Below, piece after piece: positions 34,198 to 42,946 of a stretch of 64,000 nucleotides of DNA (within the stretch, counting starts at the first letter, position 1; each line of letters begins with the position of its first letter). The position numbers were made by a program, and so were the translations under genes. The DNA is from Candidatus Avelusimicrobium intestinipullorum (lineage in GTDB: Bacteria; Elusimicrobiota; Elusimicrobia; Elusimicrobiales; Elusimicrobiaceae), in NCBI GenBank assembly GCA_944324635.1, contig CALUXC010000006.1, positions 1 to 64,000 on the forward strand, in the 5' to 3' direction. Below the pieces are notes generated by a model. That model saw only the letters and a list, made by a program, of their open reading frames with translations, was not told where the DNA came from and did not search any database.

Positions 34198-34638
34198 TTA
34201 ACCTCTGTACGAACGCTGCGCGCGGCGCACCGCGTGTTTATAATCCAAACTGATTTTTCCCGGCCCCAAAAGTGCCGCCGGCAAAATGGCCGCCAACAGC
34301 AATACCAGCAAGGCCACATACAGCTTGTTCAAATCCGACGCGAAGAAAATTACTCCCATCGCCGCCGTGCATAAGACAGACAGCCACGCCGCCGGCCGCG
34401 TAAACCACCCCAACACAAGTAGCAAAGCCAAAAACATTTCCACCACCAGCACCGTCAGCCCCACCGGCACAGGAAGCGGCAAACCGATAGCCGTGGCGTT
34501 ATATAAAAATTCACGATAAAAAAGCAGGCACCCCACCGTTACATACAGCAACACCAGGCCCGTAAGCAGGCGGGTGAGAAAAATGGTAAAAGAAAACACG
34601 TCTTCGTCTATATTACAGCGCAAATTCATATTAGGCAC
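34198..34638 (-). CDS. DoxX-family membrane protein
   Basis: The 146-residue protein has four TM helices typical of DoxX (around 17-37, 55-80, 84-102 and 106-125), with GLPLPVPVGLTVLVVEMFLALLL and the terminal GPGKISLDY motif found in many members. Family functions are diverse and mostly unknown, with some links to oxidative stress. The GTG at 34638 is preferred because GGAGG lies 5 nt upstream; an ATG 9 nt later is the alternative. It sits between the beta-barrel gene and dnaX with gaps of 12 and 4 bp. Confidence 0.85.
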   Translation of the reverse strand: MPNMNLRCNIDEDVFSFTIFLTRLLTGLVLLYVTVGCLLFYREFLYNATAIGLPLPVPVGLTVLVVEMFLALLLVLGWFTRPAAWLSVLCTAAMGVIFFASDLNKLYVALLVLLLAAILPAALLGPGKISLDYKHAVRRAQRSYRG

Positions 34639-34650
34639 GGGGTCCTCCGG

Positions 34651-35505
34651 TTAAAATTCCACTTCGGCAGACATGGAAAAATAGGTTTTGCGGTTTGCCT
34701 CTCGCCGGGGTTCAAATACCTCCACCCCGCCGGAGAGCGACATTTCGCCCAAATGCAGGTGCAACCCCGCACTTACGGCAGCCGCCGTATCGCTGAGTTC
34801 ATTATAGCGATAACGCGCCAAAGCGGCATACGGCGTGATAAACTCCGTGCGGTAACTAAGACGCACGGCGGCGGCTTCTTTCAAAAAGCCCTGCACAACC
34901 GCCGTCATAAAAGGGATATTGGCCCAGCTAAACGTAACGTTTTGCGGCGGGTGGCTACTATATTCTATCACTTTATGCCAGGCGGCTTTCAAGTTCCAAT
35001 TTCCCGCGTCGGCCGACGCTTCCGCATGCGCGCCCGTTTCCACCAGGCTAAAAGCGCCGCCCGTCAAACCGTTGCCTTGTTTATCCACATAGGTGCGGTA
35101 GCGGGTTTGCTCGGCATAGGCTTCCAAAGAAGGGTTGGAAAAAATCCACCAGCGGTGAAAAGGCGCCCAGCCGATACCGGCCGCATAGCCTACGGCCTGA
35201 TAGCCCACGGCCTGCGGCTGCCACATGCCTTCAGCCAGCGCCTTCCAAGAATCGTTTATTTCGTAGGAAACGGCCAGCCCGTAGCGGGAGGTGGAGCCGG
35301 CCTCGTCAATTTCTTTGTCCGACATGCGGTAATACCCATACATGGGCATAAACACAAACCCGTTATCCAAATCCAACCGATATTGGGCCCGCATGGCGGC
35401 ATAACCGCGTTCACCGTTTACGCCCGAAAAATTGAGCTGCCCGTAGCAAAACGCACACGGGCAGATCAACAAGCATAAACTGATAAACGCGGTTTTTAAT
35501 CGCAT
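34651..35505 (-). CDS. Outer-membrane beta-barrel protein, unknown function
   Basis: The 284-residue protein has a signal peptide (to about residue 22, CAFCYGQ). The body alternates aromatic/hydrophobic strands (YAAMRAQYRLDLDNGFVF, YGLAVSYEINDSWKALAEG, LSYRTEFITPYAALARYRY) and ends in SMSAEVEF with a terminal Phe, the usual signal for barrel assembly. About 12 strands look likely. No family recognised. It starts 6 bp after the deoxyhypusine-synthase-like gene, so it is in the same operon. The ribosome site is weak. Confidence 0.75.
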   Translation of the reverse strand: MRLKTAFISLCLLICPCAFCYGQLNFSGVNGERGYAAMRAQYRLDLDNGFVFMPMYGYYRMSDKEIDEAGSTSRYGLAVSYEINDSWKALAEGMWQPQAVGYQAVGYAAGIGWAPFHRWWIFSNPSLEAYAEQTRYRTYVDKQGNGLTGGAFSLVETGAHAEASADAGNWNLKAAWHKVIEYSSHPPQNVTFSWANIPFMTAVVQGFLKEAAAVRLSYRTEFITPYAALARYRYNELSDTAAAVSAGLHLHLGEMSLSGGVEVFEPRREANRKTYFSMSAEVEF

Positions 35506-35511
35506 TGCAAT

Positions 35512-36588
35512 TTATTTTTTGGCTTTTTTGGCTTTCAAAGCCGCCACTTTAGCGTCTTCCTGCTGCAGGAATTTGACGTAGTTGGCCGCTTTGCGTTTTT
35601 TCCAAGCGCCTTTGTGGTAACCGTAACCGATGATGAGCGGGATCAAGGTCGTGCATTCGCCGTACACCATCTGTTCCAGCGCGGTGGAAACTTTACCCCA
35701 GGAAGAAGCCTCCTTGAGGGTGGAGCCGGAGAGCGCACCGTCGCGCACGTCGGCTACGGTGATCTGCACGGCGTATTTGTGCATGGGGGCATCGGCACCC
35801 AAAATTTCGGCCGCGACCACGGTGTCCTGGGCGAAGTTTTTCGGTACGCCGCCGGAGAACATCATAAGACCGGTTTCTTTGGCTTTGATTTTGATTTTGG
35901 TGAGTTCCAAGAAGTCTTTGGCGCTGTCGATAGACACGTGAGCTTCGGGGTGTTCGGTCTGGTGGGCTACAAAGCCAAAACCGGCCGAGCAGTCCGAGAA
36001 CGCCGGCACAAACACGGGCACGCCGTATTTGTAAGCGTTATACACGATAGAATCTTTGCCTTTGCCTTTTTTCTCCAGCCATTTGCCCATTTCCCAAATG
36101 AATTCGCGGGAAGAGTAGGGGCGGGGTTCCAGGGAATTGCAGATTTTGTGGACGGTTTCGTCACATTCTTTCAGTTGGTCTTCGTCGATATAGGTGTCGT
36201 AGATACGGTCAATGTGCAAGTCGCGCAGCAAGTTGTCGTCGGCGTTGTAGGGAGTGCCGATATAGTGTTTGTAACCCAACGCTTCAAAGAAGTCCTGGTC
36301 CACAATGTTGGCGCCGTTGGAAACGATGGCGTCCACCATGTTGTTTTGAATCATGTCTACCACTACTTTTTTAAGTCCGGCGGATACGAGCGACCCCGCG
36401 ATGCACAAAATGACGGAGCATTTTTTGTCGGAAAGCATCATATTGTAGATTTTGCTCGCTCTGGCCACTTCGCGGGACGCGTAGGCCATGCTCCCAAAGG
36501 CTTCCACCATGGGAACCACATTGTATTTTTTCAAATCAATGTGTTTGATGGTGTCTTTGAGAAAGTCTTTTTTGGTAAGTTTTGCCAT
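35512..36588 (-). CDS. Deoxyhypusine synthase-like protein
   Basis: The 358-residue protein belongs to the DHS superfamily: VPMVEAFGSMAYASRE, SNGANIVDQDF (NAD site region), PVFVPAFSDCSAGFGF, the active-site loop GGVPKN with K250 aligned to the enamine-forming Lys of DHS, and ALSGSTLKEASSWGKV at the end. DHS moves the aminobutyl group of spermidine to a lysine in eIF5A. Bacteria lack eIF5A, so its substrate is open; some bacterial relatives make homospermidine. The C-terminus is Ala/Lys-rich. AGAGGTG precedes the ATG. It is the first gene of a seven-gene operon and diverges from glyA. Confidence 0.88.
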   Translation of the reverse strand: MAKLTKKDFLKDTIKHIDLKKYNVVPMVEAFGSMAYASREVARASKIYNMMLSDKKCSVILCIAGSLVSAGLKKVVVDMIQNNMVDAIVSNGANIVDQDFFEALGYKHYIGTPYNADDNLLRDLHIDRIYDTYIDEDQLKECDETVHKICNSLEPRPYSSREFIWEMGKWLEKKGKGKDSIVYNAYKYGVPVFVPAFSDCSAGFGFVAHQTEHPEAHVSIDSAKDFLELTKIKIKAKETGLMMFSGGVPKNFAQDTVVAAEILGADAPMHKYAVQITVADVRDGALSGSTLKEASSWGKVSTALEQMVYGECTTLIPLIIGYGYHKGAWKKRKAANYVKFLQQEDAKVAALKAKKAKK

Positions 36589-36738
36589 TTCTTTACACCT
36601 CTGCTGGATTTATTTACTTCTATTTAGTAAATTATATTAAATAACGCGGTATTTTCATAGGAAAATATGCAAAAAAACGCGCTAGAAAAAACGGGCCGAA
36701 ACAAAACGCTTTGTTTGTCCGCCCAAGGAGTGCAAAAA

Positions 36739-37986
36739 ATGTATCCCGATTTGCAAAAAACCGATCCGTCCGTTTTCGCCGCGGTAGAGAAAGAATTGAA
36801 CCGCCAGCGCGAAAAATTGGAGCTTATCGCTTCCGAAAATTTTACTTCCTTGGCCGTTATGCAGGCGCAGGGATCCATCTTAACCAACAAATATGCCGAA
36901 GGGTACCCCGCCAAACGTTATTACGGCGGCTGCGAATTTGTGGACCAGGTAGAACAACTGGCCATAGACCGGGCCAAACAACTTTTCGGCGCGGAACACG
37001 CCAATGTGCAGCCGCACTCGGGCGCGCAGGCCAATATGGCGGTATATTTTGCGCTCTTGCAGCCGGGCGACACCGTGCTGGGGCTCAACCTGTCCCACGG
37101 CGGGCACCTCACCCACGGACACCCTTTGAATTTTTCGGGCAAACTCTATAACGTCGTGGCCATGAACGTGCGCCCCGACACCGAAGAAATTGATTACGAC
37201 GAAGCCGCCAAACTGGCCTTGGAACACAAACCCAAACTCATCATGGCGGGCGCGTCCAACTATTCGCGCGTGTTTGATTGGAAACGCCTGCGCGAAATTG
37301 CCGATTCCTGCGGCGCCTACCTGGCCTGCGACGTAGCACACTACGCCGGGCTCATTGCGGCGGGCGAATATCCCAACCCGTTCCCGTATGCGGACGTCGT
37401 CACCACCACCACGCACAAAACGCTCCGCGGGCCGCGCGGCGGGCTGATTTTGTGCAAAGAAAAATTGGCCAAAGCCATTAACTCGGCCGTTTTCCCCGGC
37501 GTACAAGGCGGGCCGCTGATGCACGTTATCGCCGGCAAAGCCGTGTGCTTTGGCGAAGCCTTAAAACCGGAATTCAAAGCTTATCAGCATCAGGTGAAAC
37601 TCAACGCGGCGGAACTGGCCAAACAGCTTGTGGCCCGCGGTTACCGCTTGGTGGCGGGCGGGACGGACAGTCACGTCATGTGCATTGATCTTCGTTCCAA
37701 AGGGCTCACGGGCAGAGCGGCCGAAGCCGCCCTGGACAAAGCCGGCATCACCGCCAACAAAAACACCATTCCTTTTGACCCGGAAAAACCGTTTGTTACC
37801 AGCGGCCTTCGCTTGGGAACGCCGGCCATTACCACCCGCGGCATGAAGGAAACCGATATGGCCCAGGTGGCCGCCTTTATAGACGAGGCCATCTCCCACG
37901 CGCAAGACGAAGCCTACCTAACCGCAACCGCCGAAAGAGTAAAGAAATTTCTGGAGAAATTTCCGCTTTACCCGCAGTTGCAGTAA
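36739..37986 (+). CDS. glyA: Serine hydroxymethyltransferase
   Basis: The 415-residue PLP enzyme interconverts serine and glycine, charging tetrahydrofolate with a one-carbon unit. It contains [37 protein letters not shown], the PLP-lysine motif [13 protein letters not shown] and the [16 protein letters not shown]-terminal motif. The ATG at 36739 has AAGGAG 8 nt upstream and matches the family start. An in-frame ATG at 36667 with AGGAA would add 24 unconserved residues. Length equals that of E. coli GlyA (417). Confidence 0.96.
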   Translation: MYPDLQKTDPSVFAAVEKELNRQREKLELIASENFTSLAVMQAQGSILTNKYAEGYPAKRYYGGCEFVDQVEQLAIDRAKQLFGAEHANVQPHSGAQANMAVYFALLQPGDTVLGLNLSHGGHLTHGHPLNFSGKLYNVVAMNVRPDTEEIDYDEAAKLALEHKPKLIMAGASNYSRVFDWKRLREIADSCGAYLACDVAHYAGLIAAGEYPNPFPYADVVTTTTHKTLRGPRGGLILCKEKLAKAINSAVFPGVQGGPLMHVIAGKAVCFGEALKPEFKAYQHQVKLNAAELAKQLVARGYRLVAGGTDSHVMCIDLRSKGLTGRAAEAALDKAGITANKNTIPFDPEKPFVTSGLRLGTPAITTRGMKETDMAQVAAFIDEAISHAQDEAYLTATAERVKKFLEKFPLYPQLQ

Positions 37987-38008
37987 TTCGTTTCATCTTT
38001 GTTCAACC

Positions 38009-38041
38009 CCGGGGAGCGCCAGACAGCCTCCCCGGTTTTTT
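38009..38041 (+). terminator. Terminator of glyA
   Basis: CCGGGGAG/CTCCCCGG (38009-38016 with 38028-38035) is followed by TTTTTTAT. Confidence 0.85.
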
Positions 38042-38053
38042 ATTAGCGGGCCT

Positions 38054-38119
38054 AATTTTTTATGGGTCCATTGAATAATTTTTATGGGTCAAAAGACCCT
38101 GGTTTTAACCGGTCAAAAG
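38054..38119 (+). promoter_or_regulatory. Repeated elements upstream of the protease-like cluster
   Basis: AATTTTT(T)ATGGGTC occurs twice (38054-38068 and 38077-38090), with 22 bp between equivalent bases, about two helical turns. GGTCAAAAG also occurs twice (38087-38095 and 38111-38119), and GGGTC-AAAA-GACCC forms a small hairpin. TATAGA at about 38120-38125 is a possible -10. The phasing suggests binding sites for a regulator, but no regulator gene lies next to it. Confidence 0.4.
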
Positions 38120-38134
38120 CTATAGAGTATTAGC

Positions 38135-39262
38135 ATGAAGCGGTATCTTATTTTGCTTATCTTATATATGGCTGCGCTCCCGGCCCTGGTGCCGACGCAG
38201 GCGCACGCACAAAAAGCCGGCTTGCGCCAGGCGGCCAAAGCCTTGACGGGCTACAACGCCGCCGCGGCAACCAAACTGCCGGCCCTGCTGCCCCGTATAG
38301 AAACGGCCGCAGCGGTGGCCGCGCGTCAAGCGGCGATGCAAGCGGCGGCTCGCAAAGCGGCCGTCAAAGATATCCGCCTCTCCGTAGCCAAACTGCAATC
38401 CGCTTTGTTAAAAGACATGCCCGAAGCCAAACAACCTACGGCCACCGCTTTTATTTTCAAAACCACCTACAACGGCAAAGAAGAAGTTTGGGGTGCCACG
38501 GCCGGACATATTGCCAAAGGCATGGGTAACAATTTATTGCTGATTTTTTACGAAGGGGACCAAAAATTTGTCGTCCCCGCACAAGTCGTGCAGTACGGGC
38601 CCAACATGATTTCGGATATCGCCCTCTTAAAACTGCCCGACAATCTCCCCGCTCAGATTAACCCCCTCCCGCTGGCCGAGCCGCCTTTTGCCCTGGGGGA
38701 ACCTTTTATCTCGACGGGATATTGCGCCCATGATTTAGTGTACACGGGCAAACAGGCCCTGCAAAAAGACAATCAGCGTTTCCTGCGCACCGATTATACG
38801 GTGCCGCTTAGCAAACGCGCCGGTCTTTGCGGAGCCCCGCTGATTAACAGCCAAGGGGCCGTCACCGGCATTCACTGCGGAAGCGTGTGGAACAATACCA
38901 CCGGCTATGCTTCCAACGTAAAAGTGCTGTCCTATTTATTAAAGGCCCAACACGAAGGAACGGCCGAAATTCCGTTAGTGGCCGGCAAAGTGGTTTTCGG
39001 AAACATCAAAACGACCGAGCACATTCATTCCATTGAAGCGCTGGACGCCGAATTCCGCGACCTGGCCCGCTACGATACAGCAAACCGGCTGACTCAGTCC
39101 ACCATGTTGTCTTTGCTCCAAGAACCCGGCACACGCTACCTGCGCTTTATGCTGGAAGACCGCAAAGCAAACCCGGTGGATTTTAATATGCGTAACGATT
39201 TTCGTTACCTGATTTACGACAAGGAAACTCAAACTTCGCGTTTTGAGCCGATACACTGGTGA
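38135..39262 (+). CDS. Exported trypsin-fold protein with cysteine at the nucleophile position, paralogue 1
   Basis: The 375-residue protein has a signal peptide ending near AHAQ (residue 26) and an Ala-rich, basic helical segment (27-95). A chymotrypsin-like double barrel follows: H125 in GATAGHIAKG, D161 in ISDIALLKLP, and C232 in AGLCGAPL where serine proteases have GDSGGP. A strand TGIHCGSV follows as in S1 proteases. A C-terminal region of about 100 residues holds VAGKVVFGNI and is shared with the other three copies. His, Asp and Cys could form a 3C-like cysteine-protease triad. Substrate unknown. First of four tandem genes; weak ribosome site. Confidence 0.85.
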   Translation: MKRYLILLILYMAALPALVPTQAHAQKAGLRQAAKALTGYNAAAATKLPALLPRIETAAAVAARQAAMQAAARKAAVKDIRLSVAKLQSALLKDMPEAKQPTATAFIFKTTYNGKEEVWGATAGHIAKGMGNNLLLIFYEGDQKFVVPAQVVQYGPNMISDIALLKLPDNLPAQINPLPLAEPPFALGEPFISTGYCAHDLVYTGKQALQKDNQRFLRTDYTVPLSKRAGLCGAPLINSQGAVTGIHCGSVWNNTTGYASNVKVLSYLLKAQHEGTAEIPLVAGKVVFGNIKTTEHIHSIEALDAEFRDLARYDTANRLTQSTMLSLLQEPGTRYLRFMLEDRKANPVDFNMRNDFRYLIYDKETQTSRFEPIHW

Positions 39263-39270
39263 GGTGTCTT

Positions 39271-40461
39271 ATGAAACGAACTTGCTTATTTGTTGCCTTA
39301 ACCGTTTGCATGCTTTCCCCGATGAATACTTTTGCTCAAAAGAACCTCATCAAAGCGGGCGAAAAATTGCTTCCCGCCAACCTGCGCAAAATGGTGGCCC
39401 CGCTGGTGCACAAACAAACGGCCCCGTTTGCGGTGCAAGGGCTGTCGGCCGCGGCGGCGCATAATTTATCGCTGCAAATTACGTCCCAAGTACAAATCAA
39501 AAAACCGCTGATGCACATGCCGGCGCTGTTGCCGTTTGAACAACATGTACGGCATTTTATTTTTACGGTATCCGCCAAAGGGGTGGAACGTCCGTTTAAG
39601 GGAAGCGGCTTTGTGTTTGCCGAACAGCACGAAGGCCAAACCGTGCTGTGGGGTTTTACGGCGGCCCATGTGGTGCGCGGTATGGGGACGGACGTGAACG
39701 TAACATTTTATAATGACGGAAAAGAATATGTTTATCCCGCCCGCGTGGTAATGACCGGCCGCAAATACGGCATTAACGCGGCGTTGATTCAATTGCCGCC
39801 GGAAGTAGCCGAAGTGGCGCGCCCGGTATTGGCTGCGGCGCGTTTTCCGAAAGACGGCAGCAAGCTGTTTACCTATGGCTTTAGCGGCGGCGAATACAAG
39901 AAAACCCTTCGCCGCGTGTTGGCCGCTCACTCCGACCGCGTAGTGGCCACGTTCCCCCAGCAAAATCAACCCCGCCCCGGCTTCTGCGGGAGCTTGGTGG
40001 TGAACGAAAAAGGGCATGCCGTCGGTATTGAAGTGGGTGGCTATTCCCCCAAAAAAGAATACCTCCAATGGTATCATGTAAAAGATAAACTGCAGTCTCT
40101 GCCGCGCGGCGATTTATCGCGCATCAGCGAAATCGTGCCGTTTAACCGGGCGTATGATTTAATCCGCGAATACCGCAACCCCGGTTCTGCTTTGCGGGTG
40201 ATTTTGTTTGACGGTATGATTATCGGCAGAATTTCCAAAGACGAATTTGTGGAAAGAGTGACGGTGCATTACGAAGACGGTTCTTACACCACCGTGATGC
40301 GCAATCCCTTTTTCAACGTGGCAGGATTAGATGATTTGTTTAATTTAGAAAATGCCGTCCAGGCGGATATTGTCATTAACAAAAACCGCATTCACACGTA
40401 CGGCTACAGAGTGAACTTGAAAGAACATAAAGCGGAGAAGATAGGAGATACAAGAGAATGA
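39271..40461 (+). CDS. Exported trypsin-fold protein with cysteine at the nucleophile position, paralogue 2
   Basis: The 396-residue protein has a signal peptide ending near TFAQ (residue 23). H133 lies in GFTAAHVVRG and C239 in RPGFCGSLVV. The residue in the Asp position is N169 (YGINAALIQLP), so only this paralogue lacks the acidic triad member; it could use a dyad or be less active. A C-terminal domain begins around FDGMIIGRI. I chose the ATG at 39271, with GAGGTG upstream; a GTG at 39259 overlaps the previous stop. It overlaps paralogue 3 by 4 nt (ATGA). Confidence 0.85.
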   Translation: MKRTCLFVALTVCMLSPMNTFAQKNLIKAGEKLLPANLRKMVAPLVHKQTAPFAVQGLSAAAAHNLSLQITSQVQIKKPLMHMPALLPFEQHVRHFIFTVSAKGVERPFKGSGFVFAEQHEGQTVLWGFTAAHVVRGMGTDVNVTFYNDGKEYVYPARVVMTGRKYGINAALIQLPPEVAEVARPVLAAARFPKDGSKLFTYGFSGGEYKKTLRRVLAAHSDRVVATFPQQNQPRPGFCGSLVVNEKGHAVGIEVGGYSPKKEYLQWYHVKDKLQSLPRGDLSRISEIVPFNRAYDLIREYRNPGSALRVILFDGMIIGRISKDEFVERVTVHYEDGSYTTVMRNPFFNVAGLDDLFNLENAVQADIVINKNRIHTYGYRVNLKEHKAEKIGDTRE

Positions 40462-41660
40462 AAGTAAGAAGATGGGTTGTCGTTTTCAGTGCGGCGGCGC
40501 TGCTGTGCTGTTATGCACCGGCGCCGGCGTACGCGCAGAAAAGCATTAAAAAATTCATACAAAAAATTTTAGCCCCCTACAAAAAAACAGGGTCGCGCAA
40601 TTTGCCTTCGGTACTCCCGCGGATTAATCCCAAATCGCTGGACGCTGTGGCTTTTTCCAAAATTTCCAACCGCGGCGCCCGCGTATCGGTAGCGCCGCTG
40701 TTTAATGCGGACGTCCCCTCCATCGCCCCGCGCCCGCTTATGCCGGCGCCCGCCGAAGTGCGCCGGGCGGTGTTCACCTTGCAGTACAACCCGCAAACAC
40801 ATGGGAAAGGGTCCGCCTTTGCCATAGATATTGACGGGGAAGTATGGGGCGTAACCGCACGCCACGTGTTAGACGACATCAGCCGCTCGCCGTACATGTC
40901 CGTACCGGACGAAAACGGCAACCCCCTTTATTTCCAAGTACACTCGGTGCGGGAAGGCAACGTGCACGGGGCGGATTTGGCTATTTTCCGCATTCCGCCG
41001 CAAGCCTTGGCGTATGTATCGCCCTTAAAGCCCGACTATGTTCTCCCCGAAGCTAATACCGATATTCAATCCGCCGGATTCTCGCACGGTAATTTCGGTT
41101 GGTTTAGCCGCATTGGCGTATTGTTTTCCAGCAGCCACCGCATTTTAACACGCTACGAAGATTTCCCTATTCGCAACGGATACTGCGGATCTCCTCTGTT
41201 AAAAGACGGCAAAGTCATCGGCGTTTTTGCCGGGATTATCACTGCCGATCTGGCCCAATCGGCCGAGTGGTTCCGCCTGCTGTCGGATTTCAAAACTTCC
41301 ATCACCTCTTTTAGCCACGTAGTACCCGTAGCGTGGGTGCGCACCTTGGCGCAGCAGGGTAAAAATGCCAACGACCCCAATGGCGTTCCCTTAAAATTGC
41401 TGGGGCATACGCTGGGAATTTTGCACGCGGACGAAAACGTCCAAACCATTCAGCACTTACGTGACGGCAAGTTAATTAAAGCCCTGCACTCTTATCCGTT
41501 TATGGACTACAACCACTTGGAACGTTTTTTGGACATCGGTCCGAACGACGTTATTCGCGTATTTGTACAAAAAGGGGACCGCTCGTCTTCCAGACGTTAT
41601 GTGTTTATCTATGAATGGGACGTGCAGGCCGCCACGCTAAAACGTATGGAGAGTAGATAA
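40458..41660 (+). CDS. Exported trypsin-fold protein with cysteine at the nucleophile position, paralogue 3
   Basis: The 400-residue protein has a signal peptide ending near AYAQ (residue 27). H136 lies in GVTARHVLDD, D173 in HGADLAIFRIP and C243 in NGYCGSPLL, followed by VIGVFAG. The N-terminal linker (28-100) is basic and Pro-rich, with the short SVLPRI segment also seen in paralogue 1 (ALLPRI). The C-terminal domain has LLGHTLGIL and a final beta-rich stretch. It is coupled to paralogue 2 by an ATGA overlap and is followed by paralogue 4 after 1 bp. Confidence 0.85.
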   Translation: MKVRRWVVVFSAAALLCCYAPAPAYAQKSIKKFIQKILAPYKKTGSRNLPSVLPRINPKSLDAVAFSKISNRGARVSVAPLFNADVPSIAPRPLMPAPAEVRRAVFTLQYNPQTHGKGSAFAIDIDGEVWGVTARHVLDDISRSPYMSVPDENGNPLYFQVHSVREGNVHGADLAIFRIPPQALAYVSPLKPDYVLPEANTDIQSAGFSHGNFGWFSRIGVLFSSSHRILTRYEDFPIRNGYCGSPLLKDGKVIGVFAGIITADLAQSAEWFRLLSDFKTSITSFSHVVPVAWVRTLAQQGKNANDPNGVPLKLLGHTLGILHADENVQTIQHLRDGKLIKALHSYPFMDYNHLERFLDIGPNDVIRVFVQKGDRSSSRRYVFIYEWDVQAATLKRMESR

Positions 41661-41661
41661 C

Positions 41662-42900
41662 ATGAACCGTCCCGCCGCCTGTTTTTTGCTTGCTCTGTCT
41701 ATTACGCTTCCCAGGGCGGTGTATGCCCAAAAGCAACTGCTCCCGGCCGCACGGGCTTTGCGGCAAACGACCGCCATTTCAAAAGGGCCGGAAATCTCCT
41801 CGGTTTCTACACGTATGGGCCTAGCGCCAAAAGTATTTTTTGATCCGCTGATCCCTTATTCCAATGCCGAAAAATTGCTGGCCAAAAACCTGCGCTTAAA
41901 CGCCAGAGCCCAAGTACAAAAACCTATTTCCGTTCCGCTTCCGCCGCGGCTTAGCGCCCAAAAACGCAAACAGCGCCAAATGGCTGTTTTTGATGCGCAT
42001 GCGGCAGAAATGATGGTCAATTTGCAAAATCCGTTCTTATGGGATTTAATGCCCGTGGCCGCTTCGGCCTTTTTTGTGGAAGAAACCTATCAAGGGCAAC
42101 GTTATTTGTGGGCCGTAACGGCACAGCACGTGGCGGACTTAATCGGCCCGGACATCTACGCCCACCGCACTTTTGAAGAAGGATCCACCTTACGTTTCCC
42201 CTTAAAAACAGCCGTAAAAGGAAACGCCGGCATGGCGGATATTGCCCTGTTGGAAGTGCCGCCGGAACTGGCCGAACTCGTGCGCCCGATTTCTTTGGCG
42301 CAGCAGGACGCACAGCCGGGTGACGTGCTTCGCTCGTATGGTTTTTTTGCAGATGATCTTCGTATCGTACACAATCGCCGCGTCCTGGCGGTAGCGCCCA
42401 ACCGCGCTATCACTTCTTTTGAATTTGCCGACTACGACCGCTCCGGCGCCTGCGGCGGCCCCGTCTTAAATGAAAATAACGAGGTGGTAGGCGTTCATGT
42501 AGGCAGTTCCAGCAACAAAAAAGAAAGTTACGTGGTGCCGGTATCTTGGTTAAAAAATTTGCTCTATGCCGCGCACCATAACGGCATCTACGAACAAGAC
42601 CTCGTGCTAAACGGCCGCACGATAGGAACGATTAACATTGACGAATATATTTATTCCTTAAATGTAAAAAGAAACGGCGCTACGGTGCGCAGTTTGGTTC
42701 CGTGGCGCATGGAATTTCAGGTAGATTACAACCAACTGGAAAAACTCCTTTCCCCCGCTCAAGGCGATGAAATGGAAATCATCATCATCAAAAACGGCAC
42801 CGTCCAAACCGCCAGCGACGACCAAGCCACCCGCCGCATGCTGACGGTGGACCTGAAAACAGGCGAAGTGGAGCAAACGGATTTGTCCTCCAACCCATAA
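41662..42900 (+). CDS. Exported trypsin-fold protein with cysteine at the nucleophile position, paralogue 4
   Basis: The 412-residue protein has a signal peptide ending near VYAQ (residue 23). H156 lies in AVTAQHVADL, D193 in GMADIALLEVP and C264 in SGACGGPVL, the copy closest to the classical GDSGGP with only Ser changed to Cys. VVGVHVGSS follows. The C-terminal domain starts near LNGRTIGTI, parallel to the other copies. It is last in the operon and is followed by a strong bidirectional terminator. Confidence 0.87.
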   Translation: MNRPAACFLLALSITLPRAVYAQKQLLPAARALRQTTAISKGPEISSVSTRMGLAPKVFFDPLIPYSNAEKLLAKNLRLNARAQVQKPISVPLPPRLSAQKRKQRQMAVFDAHAAEMMVNLQNPFLWDLMPVAASAFFVEETYQGQRYLWAVTAQHVADLIGPDIYAHRTFEEGSTLRFPLKTAVKGNAGMADIALLEVPPELAELVRPISLAQQDAQPGDVLRSYGFFADDLRIVHNRRVLAVAPNRAITSFEFADYDRSGACGGPVLNENNEVVGVHVGSSSNKKESYVVPVSWLKNLLYAAHHNGIYEQDLVLNGRTIGTINIDEYIYSLNVKRNGATVRSLVPWRMEFQVDYNQLEKLLSPAQGDEMEIIIIKNGTVQTASDDQATRRMLTVDLKTGEVEQTDLSSNP

Positions 42901-42932
42901 AAAAACCGGGGTGTTAGCGCCCCGGTTTTTTA
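42901..42932. terminator. Bidirectional terminator between the protease-like cluster and the Sel1 gene
   Basis: AAAACCGGGG-TGTTAGCG-CCCCGGTTTT has T-runs on both strands and separates convergent genes. Confidence 0.88.
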
Positions 42933-42946
42933 TGTCACTATAACGT

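Noticed and set aside
36667-36738. Longer glyA start at 36667
   Set aside because: The extra 24 residues are not typical of GlyA, and AAGGAG before 36739 fits the family start. The upstream ATG could be a leader but shows no supporting feature.
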